DNA of 64,000 nt from Actinokineospora bangkokensis (GTDB lineage Bacteria; Actinomycetota; Actinomycetes; Mycobacteriales; Pseudonocardiaceae): NCBI RefSeq assembly GCF_001940455.1, contig NZ_MKQR01000017.1:150781-214780 (forward strand), in the 5' to 3' direction. The position numbers were made by a program, and so were the translations under genes. Shown one piece after another: positions 7,301 to 15,677 of this stretch; positions within the stretch are counted from its first letter, which is position 1; each line of letters begins with the position of its first letter. A model generated the notes under the pieces. That model was not told where the DNA came from and searched no databases. It saw nothing but the letters and a program-made list of their open reading frames with translations.

Positions 7301-10020
7301 ACAAGGGCGACACCAAGGACCCGGGCAACGACCAGTTCCTCGACGTGTCGGGCACCGGGCACGAGGTGTGGTTCGTCTCCGGCTCGGCCAAGCAGGACGG
7401 GTCGGCCTCCTACGTGCTGCCGCCCTCGGCCGCCCCCGCCGCCGACGCCGACCTCACCAAGGCCAAGGCGATCTGGGTCAGCAAGGACAAGCTCGTCTGG
7501 GACGTCCCCGCGGTCGCCTCCGACGGCTACCAGGTGCGCTACGACCCCGCGGGCGGGATCGCCGTGGTGGGCGGGCAGGTCCAGGGCGGCAAGGTGCTGC
7601 GGCTGACCCCGTCCGGCGCGCTGGCCGGTGACCTCGCGGCGAAGTTCCCGCACCTGGCGGGCAAGCCCGCGTTCACCGTCCGACCGGCCGACGCGGGCCG
7701 GGTGGACGAGGCGCTGCGCGCGCAGCAGGTGGCCGTCCACGTCGACTCCAACGGCGGCCTGCGGCACGCCACCGGCACCCAGCTCGCGGGCGCCCTGGAC
7801 GACCGGTACGCGGCGGAGGCGGCGAAGCTGTCCTACCGGCCGGAGGTCCAGGGCACCCGGGTCACGGCCCGCCTGTGGGCGCCGACCGCCCAGAAGGTGC
7901 GGCTGCGGCTGTTCGACTCCCCCACCGCGAACCCCCGCCAGGTCGTCGACCTGCGCCGCGACGACCGCACGGGCGCGTGGAGCGGCACCGGCGACTGGCG
8001 CGGCCGGTACTACCAGTACGAGGTCACCGGCTGGTCGGTCAGCGAGGGCAAGGCGCGGACGGTCGTGGTGACCGACCCGTACTCGGTGGCGCTGTCCGTG
8101 GGCTCGACGCACTCGCAGTTCACCGACCTGCGCGAGCCCGCCGCCACCCCGGCGGGCTGGGACCGCGAGGTCGCGCGCGGGCTGGGCGCCGACCCCACCG
8201 AGCACGGCATCACCGAGCTGCACGTGCGCGACTTCTCCGCGGGCGACCCGACCGTCCCGGCGGCCGAGCGCGGCACCTACAAGGCGTTCACCCACCGCGA
8301 CTCGGCGGGGATGCGGCACCTGCGCGCGCTCGCCGAGGCGGGCATGGACACCGTCCACCTGCTGCCGACCTTCGACATCGCCTCGATCCCCGAGCGCCGC
8401 GCGGACCAGTCGGCGCCGGGCTGCGACCTGGCCGCGCTGCCCGCGGACTCGCAGGAGCAGCAGGCCTGCGTGCAGGCGGTCGCGGACAAGGACGCGTTCA
8501 ACTGGGGCTACGACCCGCTGCACTACGACGTCCCCGAGGGCTCCTACGCCGTCGACGCCGACCAGACCGGCGCCGCCCGCTCCCGCGAGTACCGGGAGAT
8601 GGTGAAGTCGCTGCACGAGAACGGCAACCGGGTGGTGCTGGACGTGGTGTACAACCACACCACCGCCTCCGGCGACGCGCCGAACTCCGTGCTGGACAAG
8701 GTCGTTCCCGGCTACTACCAGCGCCTCAACGCTGACGGCACGGTCGCCAACTCCACCTGCTGCGCCAACACCGCGACCGAGAACGCGATGATGGGCAAGC
8801 TCGTGGTGGACTCGGTCGTGCACTGGGCCAAGGCGTACAAGGTCGACGGCTTCCGCTTCGACCTGATGGGCCACCACCCCAAGGCCAACATCCTCGCCGT
8901 GCGGGCCGCCCTCGACGCGCTGACCGTCGAGCGCGACGGCGTGGACGGCAGGTCCGTGCGCCTCTACGGCGAGGGCTGGGACTTCGGGGAGGTCGCGGGC
9001 GGCGCCCGCTTCGTGCAGGCCACGCAGCAGAACATGCGCGGCACGGGCATCGGCACCTTCTCCGACCGCGGCCGCGACGCGATCCGCGGCGGCGGCCCCT
9101 TCGACGACGACCCCCGCGTCCAGGGCCTCGCCTCCGGCCTGGCGGGCGCCTACAACGGCGTCGGCTCGACCCCGGACTCCCGCCTGCCCAACTACACCGA
9201 CCTGGTCAAGCTCGGGATGGCGGGCAACCTGGCCGACTACACCTTCCAGTCCTCCCAGGGCGTCAAGGCGGGCAAGGACATCCAGTACAACGGTTCCCCC
9301 GCGGGCTACACGGGCACCCCGGCCGACGAGATCGCCTACGCCGACGCCCACGACAACGAAACCCTGTTCGACGCCTTGGCCCTCAAGCTGCCCCCGGGCA
9401 CGGCCATGGCCGACCGCATCCGCATGCAGAACATCGCCCACGCCCCCATCCTGCTCGGCCAGGGCCAGCCGTTCATGCTCGCGGGCACCGAGTTCCTGCG
9501 CTCCAAGTCCCTCGACCGCAACAGCTACAACTCCGGCGACTGGTTCAACCCCTACGACCCCACCCTGCGCGACAACGGCTTCGCCCGGGGCCTGCCCCCA
9601 GCGGCGGACAACTCCGCCAAGTGGACCTTCATGTCCCCCGCCTTGGCCGACGCCACGCTGAAGCCGACCCCCCAGGACATGCGCAAGTCCTTCGACAACA
9701 CCCTGGAACTGCTGCGCATCCGCAAGTCCTCCCCGCTGTTCACCCTGAACGACCCGGCCCTGGTGCAGACCAAGCTGTCGTTCCCGAACGCGGAACAGGG
9801 CCTGGTCGTCGCCCACCTCGACGACACCCGGGGCCCGGACACCGACCCCGCCCGCCAGGGCATCGTGGTCATCATCAACCCCTTCCCCACCACCAAGACG
9901 GTCCAACTCCCCACCCCGGACTGGACCCCCCACCCCGACAGCACCGACGCCAGGACGACCGTCCTCACCCCCACCACCGCCACCGTCCCCGCCCGCTCGG
10001 TGGTCGTCCTCACCCGCTGA
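4348..10020 (+). CDS. pulA: Secreted bifunctional amylopullulanase (alpha-amylase domain plus pullulanase)
   Basis: A 1890-residue exported enzyme that hydrolyses alpha-1,4 and alpha-1,6 bonds of starch and pullulan. A signal peptide (MARGWRVALTTILATALVAP, cut near AAAQPA) precedes a complete GH13 alpha-amylase domain: DGYRVDTVKH near 320 (nucleophile Asp), FGEVYSS near 358 (acid Glu), GNHDMG near 427. Two CBM41-like starch-binding modules follow (about 738-825 and 923-1010, each with HKGD). Then come a CBM48-type domain (about 1166-1250) and a second GH13 of the pullulanase type: NWGYDPLHYDVPEGSY, DVVYNH near 1432, DGFRFDLMGHH near 1498, YGEGWDFG near 1540, DAHDNE near 1667. The ATG at 4348 has GAGGAGG upstream. 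Earlier in-frame codons lack a signal peptide. It feeds the sugar ABC transporter at the left end. This is much larger than single-domain pullulanases but normal for actinobacterial double-domain forms. Confidence 0.95.
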   Translation: MARGWRVALTTILATALVAPALPAAAQPAAAAGPGTRLAVGEVLDVAPGTRPQDRQLAGDALREDVAGERFYFVMPDRFANGDPRNDRGGSPSTDRLTTGFDPTDKGFYHGGDLAGLRGKLDYLDGMGITAIWMTPMFANQWVQGSGADASAGYHGYWTTDFTRFDPHFGTTADMQGLIRDAHRRGIKVFFDIVANHTADVIDYAEGKHDYVSTGAVPYLDAQGNVVDIKAKAGQRDFPRLDAQKSFPYTPVVPAGKPRKVPDWLNDPALYHNRGDSTFSGESTEYGDFSGLDDLMTEDPRVVEGMQRIFTSWIDTLDIDGYRVDTVKHVNMEFWQALAPHVQQYAERRGKRDFFVFGEVYSSDTSLTSAYTTTGRMQASLDFPFQSGALELLSGKGAARLGEVITEDDRYTDADSNASSLPTFLGNHDMGRMSWMLRQAGVPESELLDRLKLGNALMYLWRGNPVVYYGDEQGFAGSGGDKLARQDMFASKTPEYAAERFIGSDRTGAVDNFNTAHPLYRQLADLARFVDRDQVWAKGNQALRYSEGNVLAFSRTTARDQREHLVVANAGATPVTVDVPAAGPGTRYRTEFPAQGSGPTAGQDGKVRVTIPALSLVSLAATDRPRATVQNPTLVAPAAGTALDTRVEVKADGITTPFAQATFAARVQGSRDWTILGTDDTAPYRVYADLSTVPGAAVGKKLELRVVSKNGDNQLSADGATITLVAAPPVQEPGAGQSPDWLVVHYNRPGGDYDGWGVHVWGDVETPTDWASPLPFAGETPYGRFAWVKLKPGAKQVGVITHKGDEKDGGDRFIDPSVTPQAWLKQGATDVFATEVAATGQAKVHVQRTDGNYAGIAVRAGGQDYPLAGDDFGGVATIPTTVVPLDFSVVNGSTALATGKLTGGSAWVKDGVVSASRAGAENKAVIHYHRPDGDYADWVLYHWTGSLEPSPSWTQSRQPDARDGFGVTWSVPLAPGAAGLSNIIHKGDTKDPGNDQFLDVSGTGHEVWFVSGSAKQDGSASYVLPPSAAPAADADLTKAKAIWVSKDKLVWDVPAVASDGYQVRYDPAGGIAVVGGQVQGGKVLRLTPSGALAGDLAAKFPHLAGKPAFTVRPADAGRVDEALRAQQVAVHVDSNGGLRHATGTQLAGALDDRYAAEAAKLSYRPEVQGTRVTARLWAPTAQKVRLRLFDSPTANPRQVVDLRRDDRTGAWSGTGDWRGRYYQYEVTGWSVSEGKARTVVVTDPYSVALSVGSTHSQFTDLREPAATPAGWDREVARGLGADPTEHGITELHVRDFSAGDPTVPAAERGTYKAFTHRDSAGMRHLRALAEAGMDTVHLLPTFDIASIPERRADQSAPGCDLAALPADSQEQQACVQAVADKDAFNWGYDPLHYDVPEGSYAVDADQTGAARSREYREMVKSLHENGNRVVLDVVYNHTTASGDAPNSVLDKVVPGYYQRLNADGTVANSTCCANTATENAMMGKLVVDSVVHWAKAYKVDGFRFDLMGHHPKANILAVRAALDALTVERDGVDGRSVRLYGEGWDFGEVAGGARFVQATQQNMRGTGIGTFSDRGRDAIRGGGPFDDDPRVQGLASGLAGAYNGVGSTPDSRLPNYTDLVKLGMAGNLADYTFQSSQGVKAGKDIQYNGSPAGYTGTPADEIAYADAHDNETLFDALALKLPPGTAMADRIRMQNIAHAPILLGQGQPFMLAGTEFLRSKSLDRNSYNSGDWFNPYDPTLRDNGFARGLPPAADNSAKWTFMSPALADATLKPTPQDMRKSFDNTLELLRIRKSSPLFTLNDPALVQTKLSFPNAEQGLVVAHLDDTRGPDTDPARQGIVVIINPFPTTKTVQLPTPDWTPHPDSTDARTTVLTPTTATVPARSVVVLTR
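5352..5363. promoter_or_regulatory. LacI-family-type operator palindrome inside the amylopullulanase gene
   Basis: GCAAGCGCTTGC is a perfect 12-bp palindrome of the form bound by LacI/GalR sugar regulators such as actinobacterial maltose repressors. It falls on codons CAA GCG CTT GCG. CAA and CTT are rare in this gene, which otherwise uses CAG and CTG, suggesting selection for the DNA site. Whether it is bound is inference. Confidence 0.45.
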
Positions 10021-10100
10021 CCCACCCACACCCACTCCCGATGTGCGAGCCCTGAATACAACGCCACCACCTACGCAGCAGGCAGCCCGGCTACGGGAGT

Positions 10101-10245
10101 GCTCGATGCGGTGGTCTTGTTTGGCTGGGGAAGGCGATCATGTGCTACCCACGGCGGGGGGTGGGGCCGCAGGCCTCACCTTTTCCCCACCCCGAGCACA
10201 TGATCGCCGCAGGGGCCCCGGCCAAACGAGACCACCGCATCGAGC
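10101..10245. repeat. Palindromic repeat element, copy 1
   Basis: A 145-base element in the 381-base gap between the amylopullulanase and permease genes, which otherwise holds no gene. Outer arms starting GCTCGATGCGGTGG (10101) and ending CCACCGCATCGAGC (10245) pair over about 25 bases with one wobble. Inner arms GGCGATCATGTGCT (10133-10146) and AGCACATGATCGCC (10195-10208) pair perfectly. A second copy in opposite orientation is at 51806-51955. It could be a terminator, a MITE-like element, a protein-binding site or a structured RNA. Confidence 0.85.
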
Positions 10246-10401
10246 CAGCCATCACACGACCGGTTCTTTTGATCTTGAACGCCTTCGAGTTGTCCACAGC
10301 CCCCCAACTCATCCACAGCCCAGCGCGTTCGTCACGCACCGGCCCGCACCATGCGGCATCCTCAACAGCGCAGACACCCCACCCACCCCAGGATGCCCGG
10401 A

Positions 10402-12351
10402 ATGAGTGATACGTCGGAGTTCGTGCTCCCCGAGCGCGTGGAGACGCCCTCCACGCCGCCCCCGCGCGGCCGCTTGGGCGCCTGGTTGCTCAAGCACCAG
10501 GTGCAGCGCCCGGGGCGCGCCTCGGAGGAGGGCCACGGCGACCCGCAGCCGTGGTGGAAGGTCATGTGCCTGACCGGGGTGGACTACTTCTCCACCCTGT
10601 CCTACCTGCCCGCCATCGCCGCACTGGCCGCTGGCGCGCTCAGCCCGCTGGCGACGCTGCTGATCGTGGCGCTGACGCTGTTCGGGATGCTGCCCATGTA
10701 CCGCAGGGTGGCCAAGGAGTCGCCGCACGGGCAGGGGTCGGTGGCGATGCTGGAGGACCTGCTGCCGTTCTGGCGGGGCAAGGTCTTCGTGCTGGTGCTG
10801 CTGGGGTTCGTGGCGACGAGCTGGATCATCACCATCACGCTGTCGGCGGCGGACGCGACGGTGCACATGGTGGAGAACCCGGTGTTCCCGTCGTTCCTGC
10901 ACGGGCACGAGGTCATCGTGACCACCGTGCTGCTGCTGATCCTCGGGGGCGTGTTCCTCCTGGGGTTCAGCGAGGCGGTGTCGGTGGCGATCCCGCTGGT
11001 GGCCGTGTTCCTGGCGCTCAACGCCGCCGTCGTGGTGGCGGGCGTGGTGGAGCTGGTGGGCACCCCCGAGCTGCTGTCGCGGTGGTGGGACGGCGTGGTC
11101 GACGGGCCCGGGGTGTTCGGGCCGACCGTGCTGGCCTTCCCGCTGCTGGTGCTGGGGCTGTCCGGGTTCGAGACCGGCGTCAGCATGATGCCGCTGGTCA
11201 AGGGCGACGGTGACGAGGGCAGGATCCGCAACACCCGCAAGCTGCTCACCGCCGCGGCGCTCATCATGTCCGTGTACCTGGTGGCGACGAGCTTCATCAC
11301 CACGGTGCTCATCCCGGCCGAGGAGTTCGAGCCCGGCGGCGAGGCCAACGGGCGCGCCCTGGCCTACCTCGCGCACGCCGAACTGGGTTCGGCGTTCGGC
11401 ACCGCCTACGACATCAGCAGCGTGCTGATCCTGTGGTTCGCGGGCGCGTCGGCGATGGCGGGGCTGATCAACATCGTGCCGCGCTACCTGCCCGGGTACG
11501 GCATGGCGCCGGAGTGGGCGCGCGCGGTGCGGCCGGTGGTGCTCGTCTACACCGCCATCAGCATCGGCATCACCATCGCCTTCGGCGCCGACGTCAACGC
11601 CCAGGCGGGCGCCTACGCCACCGGCATCCTGGCGATGATGGTCTCTGGCGCGTTCGCCGTCACCGTCTCCGCCGTCCGCCGCAAGCGCACCCCGGCCGTC
11701 ATCGGGTTCTCGGTGCTGGTGCTCGTGCTGCTGTACGCGCTGGTCGCCAACGTGGTGGAGAAGCCGGACGGCATCGCGATCTCAGCGGTGTTCATCGCGG
11801 GGATCGTGGTGGTGTCGCTGGTGTCGCGGGTGACCAGGACCACCGAGCTGCGCGCCGACCACGTGGAGTTCGACGAGGTGGCCCGGCGCTGGGTGACCGA
11901 CTCGCTGGCCTTCGACGGCGCGCTCGACGTCATCGCGAACAAGCGGCAGGCGGGCGACGCCGAGGAGTACGCGGACAAGGAGGCGGCGCAGCGGGCGATG
12001 AACCCCGTACCCGGCCGCGCCGACGTGGTGTTCCTGGAGATCGACGTCGACGACCCCTCGGACTTCTCCGAGGTGCTGCGGGTGCGCGGGGTGGAGGTCG
12101 ACGGCCACCGCGTGCTGCGCGCGACCAGCCCCGCCGCCCCCAACGCCATCGCCGCGGTCCTGCTCGCCCTGCGCGACGCCACCGGGGTGCGCCCGCACTG
12201 CTACTTCGAGTGGTCGGAGGGCAACCCGCTGGGCCACCTGTTCCGCTACCTGCTGCTCGGCCAGGGCGACACCGCCCCGGTCGTCCGCGAGATCATCCGC
12301 TCGGTCGAGCCCGACCCCGACCGCAGGCCGGGCATCCACGTGGGCGGCTGA
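10402..12351 (+). CDS. APC-superfamily permease with cytoplasmic C-terminal domain
   Basis: A 649-residue membrane transporter. After a soluble, proline-rich N-terminus of about 50 residues it has roughly 12 hydrophobic segments between residues 55 and 480. The first includes [20 protein letters not shown], a pattern seen in APC amino-acid/cation transporters. The last 160 residues are a soluble cytoplasmic domain. Long members of this kind resemble both amino-acid permeases and KUP-like transporters, so the substrate cannot be given. ATG 10402 has AGG nine bases upstream. An ATG three codons earlier has no ribosome site. It stands alone, 65 bases ahead of a STAS protein, with a palindromic repeat in its 5' region. 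Confidence 0.8.
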   Translation: MSDTSEFVLPERVETPSTPPPRGRLGAWLLKHQVQRPGRASEEGHGDPQPWWKVMCLTGVDYFSTLSYLPAIAALAAGALSPLATLLIVALTLFGMLPMYRRVAKESPHGQGSVAMLEDLLPFWRGKVFVLVLLGFVATSWIITITLSAADATVHMVENPVFPSFLHGHEVIVTTVLLLILGGVFLLGFSEAVSVAIPLVAVFLALNAAVVVAGVVELVGTPELLSRWWDGVVDGPGVFGPTVLAFPLLVLGLSGFETGVSMMPLVKGDGDEGRIRNTRKLLTAAALIMSVYLVATSFITTVLIPAEEFEPGGEANGRALAYLAHAELGSAFGTAYDISSVLILWFAGASAMAGLINIVPRYLPGYGMAPEWARAVRPVVLVYTAISIGITIAFGADVNAQAGAYATGILAMMVSGAFAVTVSAVRRKRTPAVIGFSVLVLVLLYALVANVVEKPDGIAISAVFIAGIVVVSLVSRVTRTTELRADHVEFDEVARRWVTDSLAFDGALDVIANKRQAGDAEEYADKEAAQRAMNPVPGRADVVFLEIDVDDPSDFSEVLRVRGVEVDGHRVLRATSPAAPNAIAAVLLALRDATGVRPHCYFEWSEGNPLGHLFRYLLLGQGDTAPVVREIIRSVEPDPDRRPGIHVGG

Positions 12352-12415
12352 CCTGCGGGTTGTGTGACGGCACCGCCCGCAGGGTACGTCCCGGTCGCGA
12401 GCGAGGACGAGGAGC

Positions 12416-12790
12416 GTGCACCCCGTGATCCCCGAGAGGCCCCTGACGATCGACCACGACCAGCGCACCGGTGGCCACCACCTGGTGGTCACCGGCGACC
12501 TCGACTACACCAACGCCACCGAGCTGGAGCAGGTCCTCACCGACCTGCACCTCGACGCGGGCGACACCCTCACCCTCGACCTCGGCCACCTGGAGTTCTG
12601 CGACTCCACCGGCCTGTCCACCCTCATCGCCGCCCACCGCAAGGTGGACCGGGCCGGTGCCCGCATCGCGCTGACGGCCGTCGAGCCCAACCTGGCGCGG
12701 GTCATGGAGATCACGGGCATCTCCCACCTCTTCGGCCCCCAGACCACCTCCGCCACCTCACCTGCCGACGAGGGCACCACCGGCACCTGA
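12416..12790 (+). CDS. STAS-domain anti-sigma factor antagonist
   Basis: A 124-residue single-domain protein of the SpoIIAA/RsbV type. It has the expected beta-alpha fold. The phosphorylation motif CDSTGLSTL lies near residues 62-70, and its Ser is the site a partner anti-sigma kinase would phosphorylate. Dephosphorylated antagonists sequester the anti-sigma factor and free a sigma factor. No partner kinase is adjacent; an RsbW-like ATPase lies at 40141 but linkage is unproven. The start could be GTG 12416 or GTG 12425; the GAGGAG at 12408-12413 is better spaced for the latter. The gene converges on the Ser/Thr kinase gene 44 bases away. Confidence 0.88.
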   Translation: MHPVIPERPLTIDHDQRTGGHHLVVTGDLDYTNATELEQVLTDLHLDAGDTLTLDLGHLEFCDSTGLSTLIAAHRKVDRAGARIALTAVEPNLARVMEITGISHLFGPQTTSATSPADEGTTGT

Positions 12791-12834
12791 GCCCCGGGCA
12801 CTGCCGGTTGTCCGCGGGGGCCAGGCGGCGGAGG

Positions 12835-14628
12835 TCAGCGGGCGGGGTCGTAGATGAAGCCGCCGTGCCAGGCGAGGGCAGCGCGGAGGTCCTCGACGTC
12901 GCGGGTGCGGTTGCGGTTGCCCCGCCACTGACCGATGGGGGCCAGGCGGAGGGGCTTGTCGGGGGTGCCGGGCAGGGCGGTGCCGGGGCGGGGGACGACG
13001 ACGAGCCAGGGGTGGCCCGCGGCGGGGCCGGTGACGCGGACCTTGGCGAGCTGGGTCCACTCGACGCGGGTGCGGCGGCCGGAGCGGGTGACCTCGATGC
13101 CGCGGCTGGTGACCTCGACGGTGGTGCGGGGGCGGATGCTCGCCCACAGCGCGCGCAGGGCCAGCACGCCCGCGCCGAGGGCGAGCAGCAGGGCCACGCC
13201 GACCTGGCGGGGTTCGGCGCGGCCGGCCGCCGCGGCCCAGCCGAGCAGGACGAGGGCGCCGACGCCCCACAGGGCCGAGCCCACCAGCGCGCGGACGCGG
13301 CCGCTCTGGAACGTCGTGCGGCCCGGGGCGCGCTCGCCGCGGAAAAACGCGGGCAGCCGGTCGGCCACCGCCGACTTCGCCGCCTCGACCACCGAGCGCA
13401 CAGGCGGCGCGGCCGGGACCGGGGCGGCCGGGGTGGCGCCGGTCGACGGAGCGGCGGGTGCCTGCGCAGGACGCGCACCGGTCGACGGAGCGGCGGGAGC
13501 CGGGGCGGACGCCGCGGGGTACACACCGCGCTGCACGCCGTCGTCCAACTGCTCCGGCGGCACCGTCCCCCCGAACTCCGTGCCCCCGGTCGGCGCGGGG
13601 CGCGGGGCGGGCTGGGGCGCGGGGGTGGGCCGGGGCGCGAGCCCGGTCGCCCCGCCCGCCCGGTACCCCACCGGGCCCGGGGTGAGGTCGACCGTCGAAC
13701 CCGGCGCGGACAGCGGGTCGTCCGCGGGCAGGGCCTTGGTCGCCGGGCGGGGGATCGGGGCGAGCATGCGCGTGCGGTGCTCCTCGACGAACTCGCGCAC
13801 CGGCTCGGGCAGCCACTCGGCGTGCTCGGGGTGGCCGAACTCCTCCAGCAGGTCGACCGGGGTCGGGCGCAGCTCGGGGCGCGGGTTGAGGCAGCGCGCG
13901 GCGATCACCCGCACCCGCTGCGGCACGCCGTCGAGGTCGGGCTGGCCGTGGACGATGCGGTAGAGGCTGTTGGCCAGGCTGGTGTCGCCGAACGGGACCC
14001 GGGCGGTGGCCGCGTGCACCAGCACCGAGCCGAGGGCGAACACGTCGCTGGGCGGGCCGACCTCGGTGCCCTCGATCTGCTCCGGGGACAGGTAGCCGGG
14101 GGTGCCCACGACCATGCCGGTGCCGGTGACCCCGCCGCGGTCGTGCACGGCCTTGGCGATGCCGAAGTCGATGACCCGGGGGCCGTCGGCGGCGAGCAGC
14201 ACGTTCGACGGCTTGAGGTCGCGGTGCAGCAGCCCGGCGGCGTGGATGGCGGCCAGGGCCTCGGCCAGGCCCGCGGCCAGCCGCAGCAGCGCGGCCTCGG
14301 GCAGCGGCCCGTGCCGCTCGACGGCGTCGGCCAGGGTGGGGCCGGGGACGTACTCGGTGGCCAGCCAGGGCAGCGGGGCGTCGGGGTCGGCGTCGACCAC
14401 GGCCGCGGTCCAGAACCCGCCGACCGCGCGGACGCTGGCGATCTCGTGCCGGAAGCGCTCGCGGAAGCCGGGGTCGCGGGCCAGCTCCGGGTGCACGACC
14501 TTGATCGCCACCCGCCGCCCGCCCGGGGACGTGGCCAGGAACACCGCGCCCATCGCGCCCTCGCCCAGCCGGGCGCGCACGGCGTAGCCGCCGATCCGCT
14601 CCGGGCCCCCGACCTCGCTCGTCCGCAC
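12835..14628 (-). CDS. Membrane Ser/Thr protein kinase (Hanks type) with PH-like tail
   Basis: A 597-residue kinase. The catalytic domain occupies about residues 12-270: glycine loop GEGAMG 22-27, ATP-binding Lys43 in AIKVV, catalytic HRDLKPSN from 135, DFG 154-156, activation segment GTPGYLSPEQ. A long Pro/Ala-rich linker containing PSTGA repeats follows. Next come two hydrophobic helices (ALWGVGALVLLGWAAAAG and VALLLALGAGVLALRAL) and a C-terminal beta-rich segment (TTVEVTSRGIEVTRSG) resembling a bacterial PH/YcxB-like domain. There are no PASTA repeats, so it is not PknB. I chose GTG 14628 because GGGAGGGGA precedes it and earlier codons encode low-quality sequence. Signals and targets are unknown. 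It is divergent from efeU. Confidence 0.88.
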   Translation of the reverse strand: MRTSEVGGPERIGGYAVRARLGEGAMGAVFLATSPGGRRVAIKVVHPELARDPGFRERFRHEIASVRAVGGFWTAAVVDADPDAPLPWLATEYVPGPTLADAVERHGPLPEAALLRLAAGLAEALAAIHAAGLLHRDLKPSNVLLAADGPRVIDFGIAKAVHDRGGVTGTGMVVGTPGYLSPEQIEGTEVGPPSDVFALGSVLVHAATARVPFGDTSLANSLYRIVHGQPDLDGVPQRVRVIAARCLNPRPELRPTPVDLLEEFGHPEHAEWLPEPVREFVEEHRTRMLAPIPRPATKALPADDPLSAPGSTVDLTPGPVGYRAGGATGLAPRPTPAPQPAPRPAPTGGTEFGGTVPPEQLDDGVQRGVYPAASAPAPAAPSTGARPAQAPAAPSTGATPAAPVPAAPPVRSVVEAAKSAVADRLPAFFRGERAPGRTTFQSGRVRALVGSALWGVGALVLLGWAAAAGRAEPRQVGVALLLALGAGVLALRALWASIRPRTTVEVTSRGIEVTRSGRRTRVEWTQLAKVRVTGPAAGHPWLVVVPRPGTALPGTPDKPLRLAPIGQWRGNRNRTRDVEDLRAALAWHGGFIYDPAR

Positions 14629-14753
14629 TCGCGTCCCCTCCCGACCTCCCCCGCAGGTTACCCAGTCGCCGCGGCGCCGGGCCGCGGCCGTCCCGGACAA
14701 ACTCGGACATACAGGGCAAATATTGCCACGATTCCACATCGGGACTGGACACC

Positions 14754-14772
14754 ACAAGTGAGCCTTACCTAA
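14754..14772. promoter_or_regulatory. IdeR/DtxR-type iron box upstream of efeUOB
   Basis: On the minus strand the 19-mer begins TTAGGTAAGGCTCAC. It matches about 15 of 19 positions of the iron-dependent repressor consensus, with one half-site (TTAGGTAAGGCT) nearly perfect. It lies 57-75 bases ahead of efeU, where an Fe(II)-loaded repressor would block transcription when iron is plentiful. Confidence 0.75.
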
Positions 14773-14828
14773 ATTCCTGGTGCTCGGCGTTCGCCGGGCC
14801 GCGGACGAGGACGGGTGGCGACGGCGGC

Positions 14829-15677
14829 ATGGAGTACGTGTTCAGCAACGCGCTGATCGGGCTGCGCGAGGGGCTGGAGGCGGCCCTGGTCGTCAGCATC
14901 CTGGTCGCCTACCTGGTCAAGACCGACCGCCGGTCGGCGCTGCGCTGGGTGTGGCTGGGCGTGGCGAGCGCCGTGCTGCTGTCGGTGGCCTTCGGCGCCG
15001 TGGTGACCTACTCCAGCGCGCAGATGTCCTTCGAGCAGCAGGAGCTCTTCGGCGGCACGATGTCGCTGGTCGCGGTCGCGTTCGTGACCGGGATGGTGTT
15101 CTGGATGCGCAGCACCGCGCGCCGCATCTCCGGCGAGCTGCGCGGCAAGCTCGACCAGGCCATCGCCGTCGGCCCGCTGGCGATCGCGCTCGTGGCGTTC
15201 CTGTCGGTGGGCCGCGAGGGCCTGGAGACCGCGGTGTTCTTCTACGCCGCCACCGAGTCGGCCAGGGAGAACACCGGGCCGCTGGTCGGGTTCGTCATCG
15301 GCATCGCCGTGGCGGTCGTGCTCGGCTGGGCGATCTACCGCGGCGCGGTGCGCATCGACCTCACCCGGTTCTTCACCGTCACCGGGGTGCTGCTGGTGTT
15401 CGTCGCCGCGGGCGTGCTCGGCTACGGGCTGCACGACCTGCAGGAGGCCGCGTTCATCCCCGGCCTGGACACCCTGGCGTTCGACCTGTCCGGGCCGGTC
15501 CCCGAGGACTCCTGGTACGGCGCCCTGCTCAAGGGCGTCTTCAACTACTCGGCCCGCACCACCGTCGTGCAGGCCGTCGCGTGGCTGGCCTACGTCGCCA
15601 TCACCCTCACCGCCTTCCTCTGGCCCGCCAAGCAGGCGCGGGCCGCCGTCCCCGCAGCGCAAGGAGCCGAGCAGTGA
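14829..15677 (+). CDS. efeU: Ferrous/ferric iron permease EfeU (FTR1 family)
   Basis: A 282-residue, seven-helix membrane protein that moves iron across the cytoplasmic membrane. Both iron-binding REGLE motifs are present: residues 13-17 (LIGLREGLEAAL) and near 135 (LSVGREGLETAVFF). Length matches the family. It is the first gene of efeUOB. Its stop overlaps the GTG of efeO (GTGA at 15674-15677), so the two are coupled. The upstream IdeR-like box predicts repression by iron. The ATG at 14829 has only a weak ribosome site, but the REGLE spacing from the N-terminus fits the family. Confidence 0.95.
   Translation: MEYVFSNALIGLREGLEAALVVSILVAYLVKTDRRSALRWVWLGVASAVLLSVAFGAVVTYSSAQMSFEQQELFGGTMSLVAVAFVTGMVFWMRSTARRISGELRGKLDQAIAVGPLAIALVAFLSVGREGLETAVFFYAATESARENTGPLVGFVIGIAVAVVLGWAIYRGAVRIDLTRFFTVTGVLLVFVAAGVLGYGLHDLQEAAFIPGLDTLAFDLSGPVPEDSWYGALLKGVFNYSARTTVVQAVAWLAYVAITLTAFLWPAKQARAAVPAAQGAEQ

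Noticed and set aside
7165..10035. Second long minus-strand open frame opposite the amylopullulanase
   Set aside because: Same reason: a shadow of the pullulanase catalytic domain, with no ribosome site or recognisable fold.
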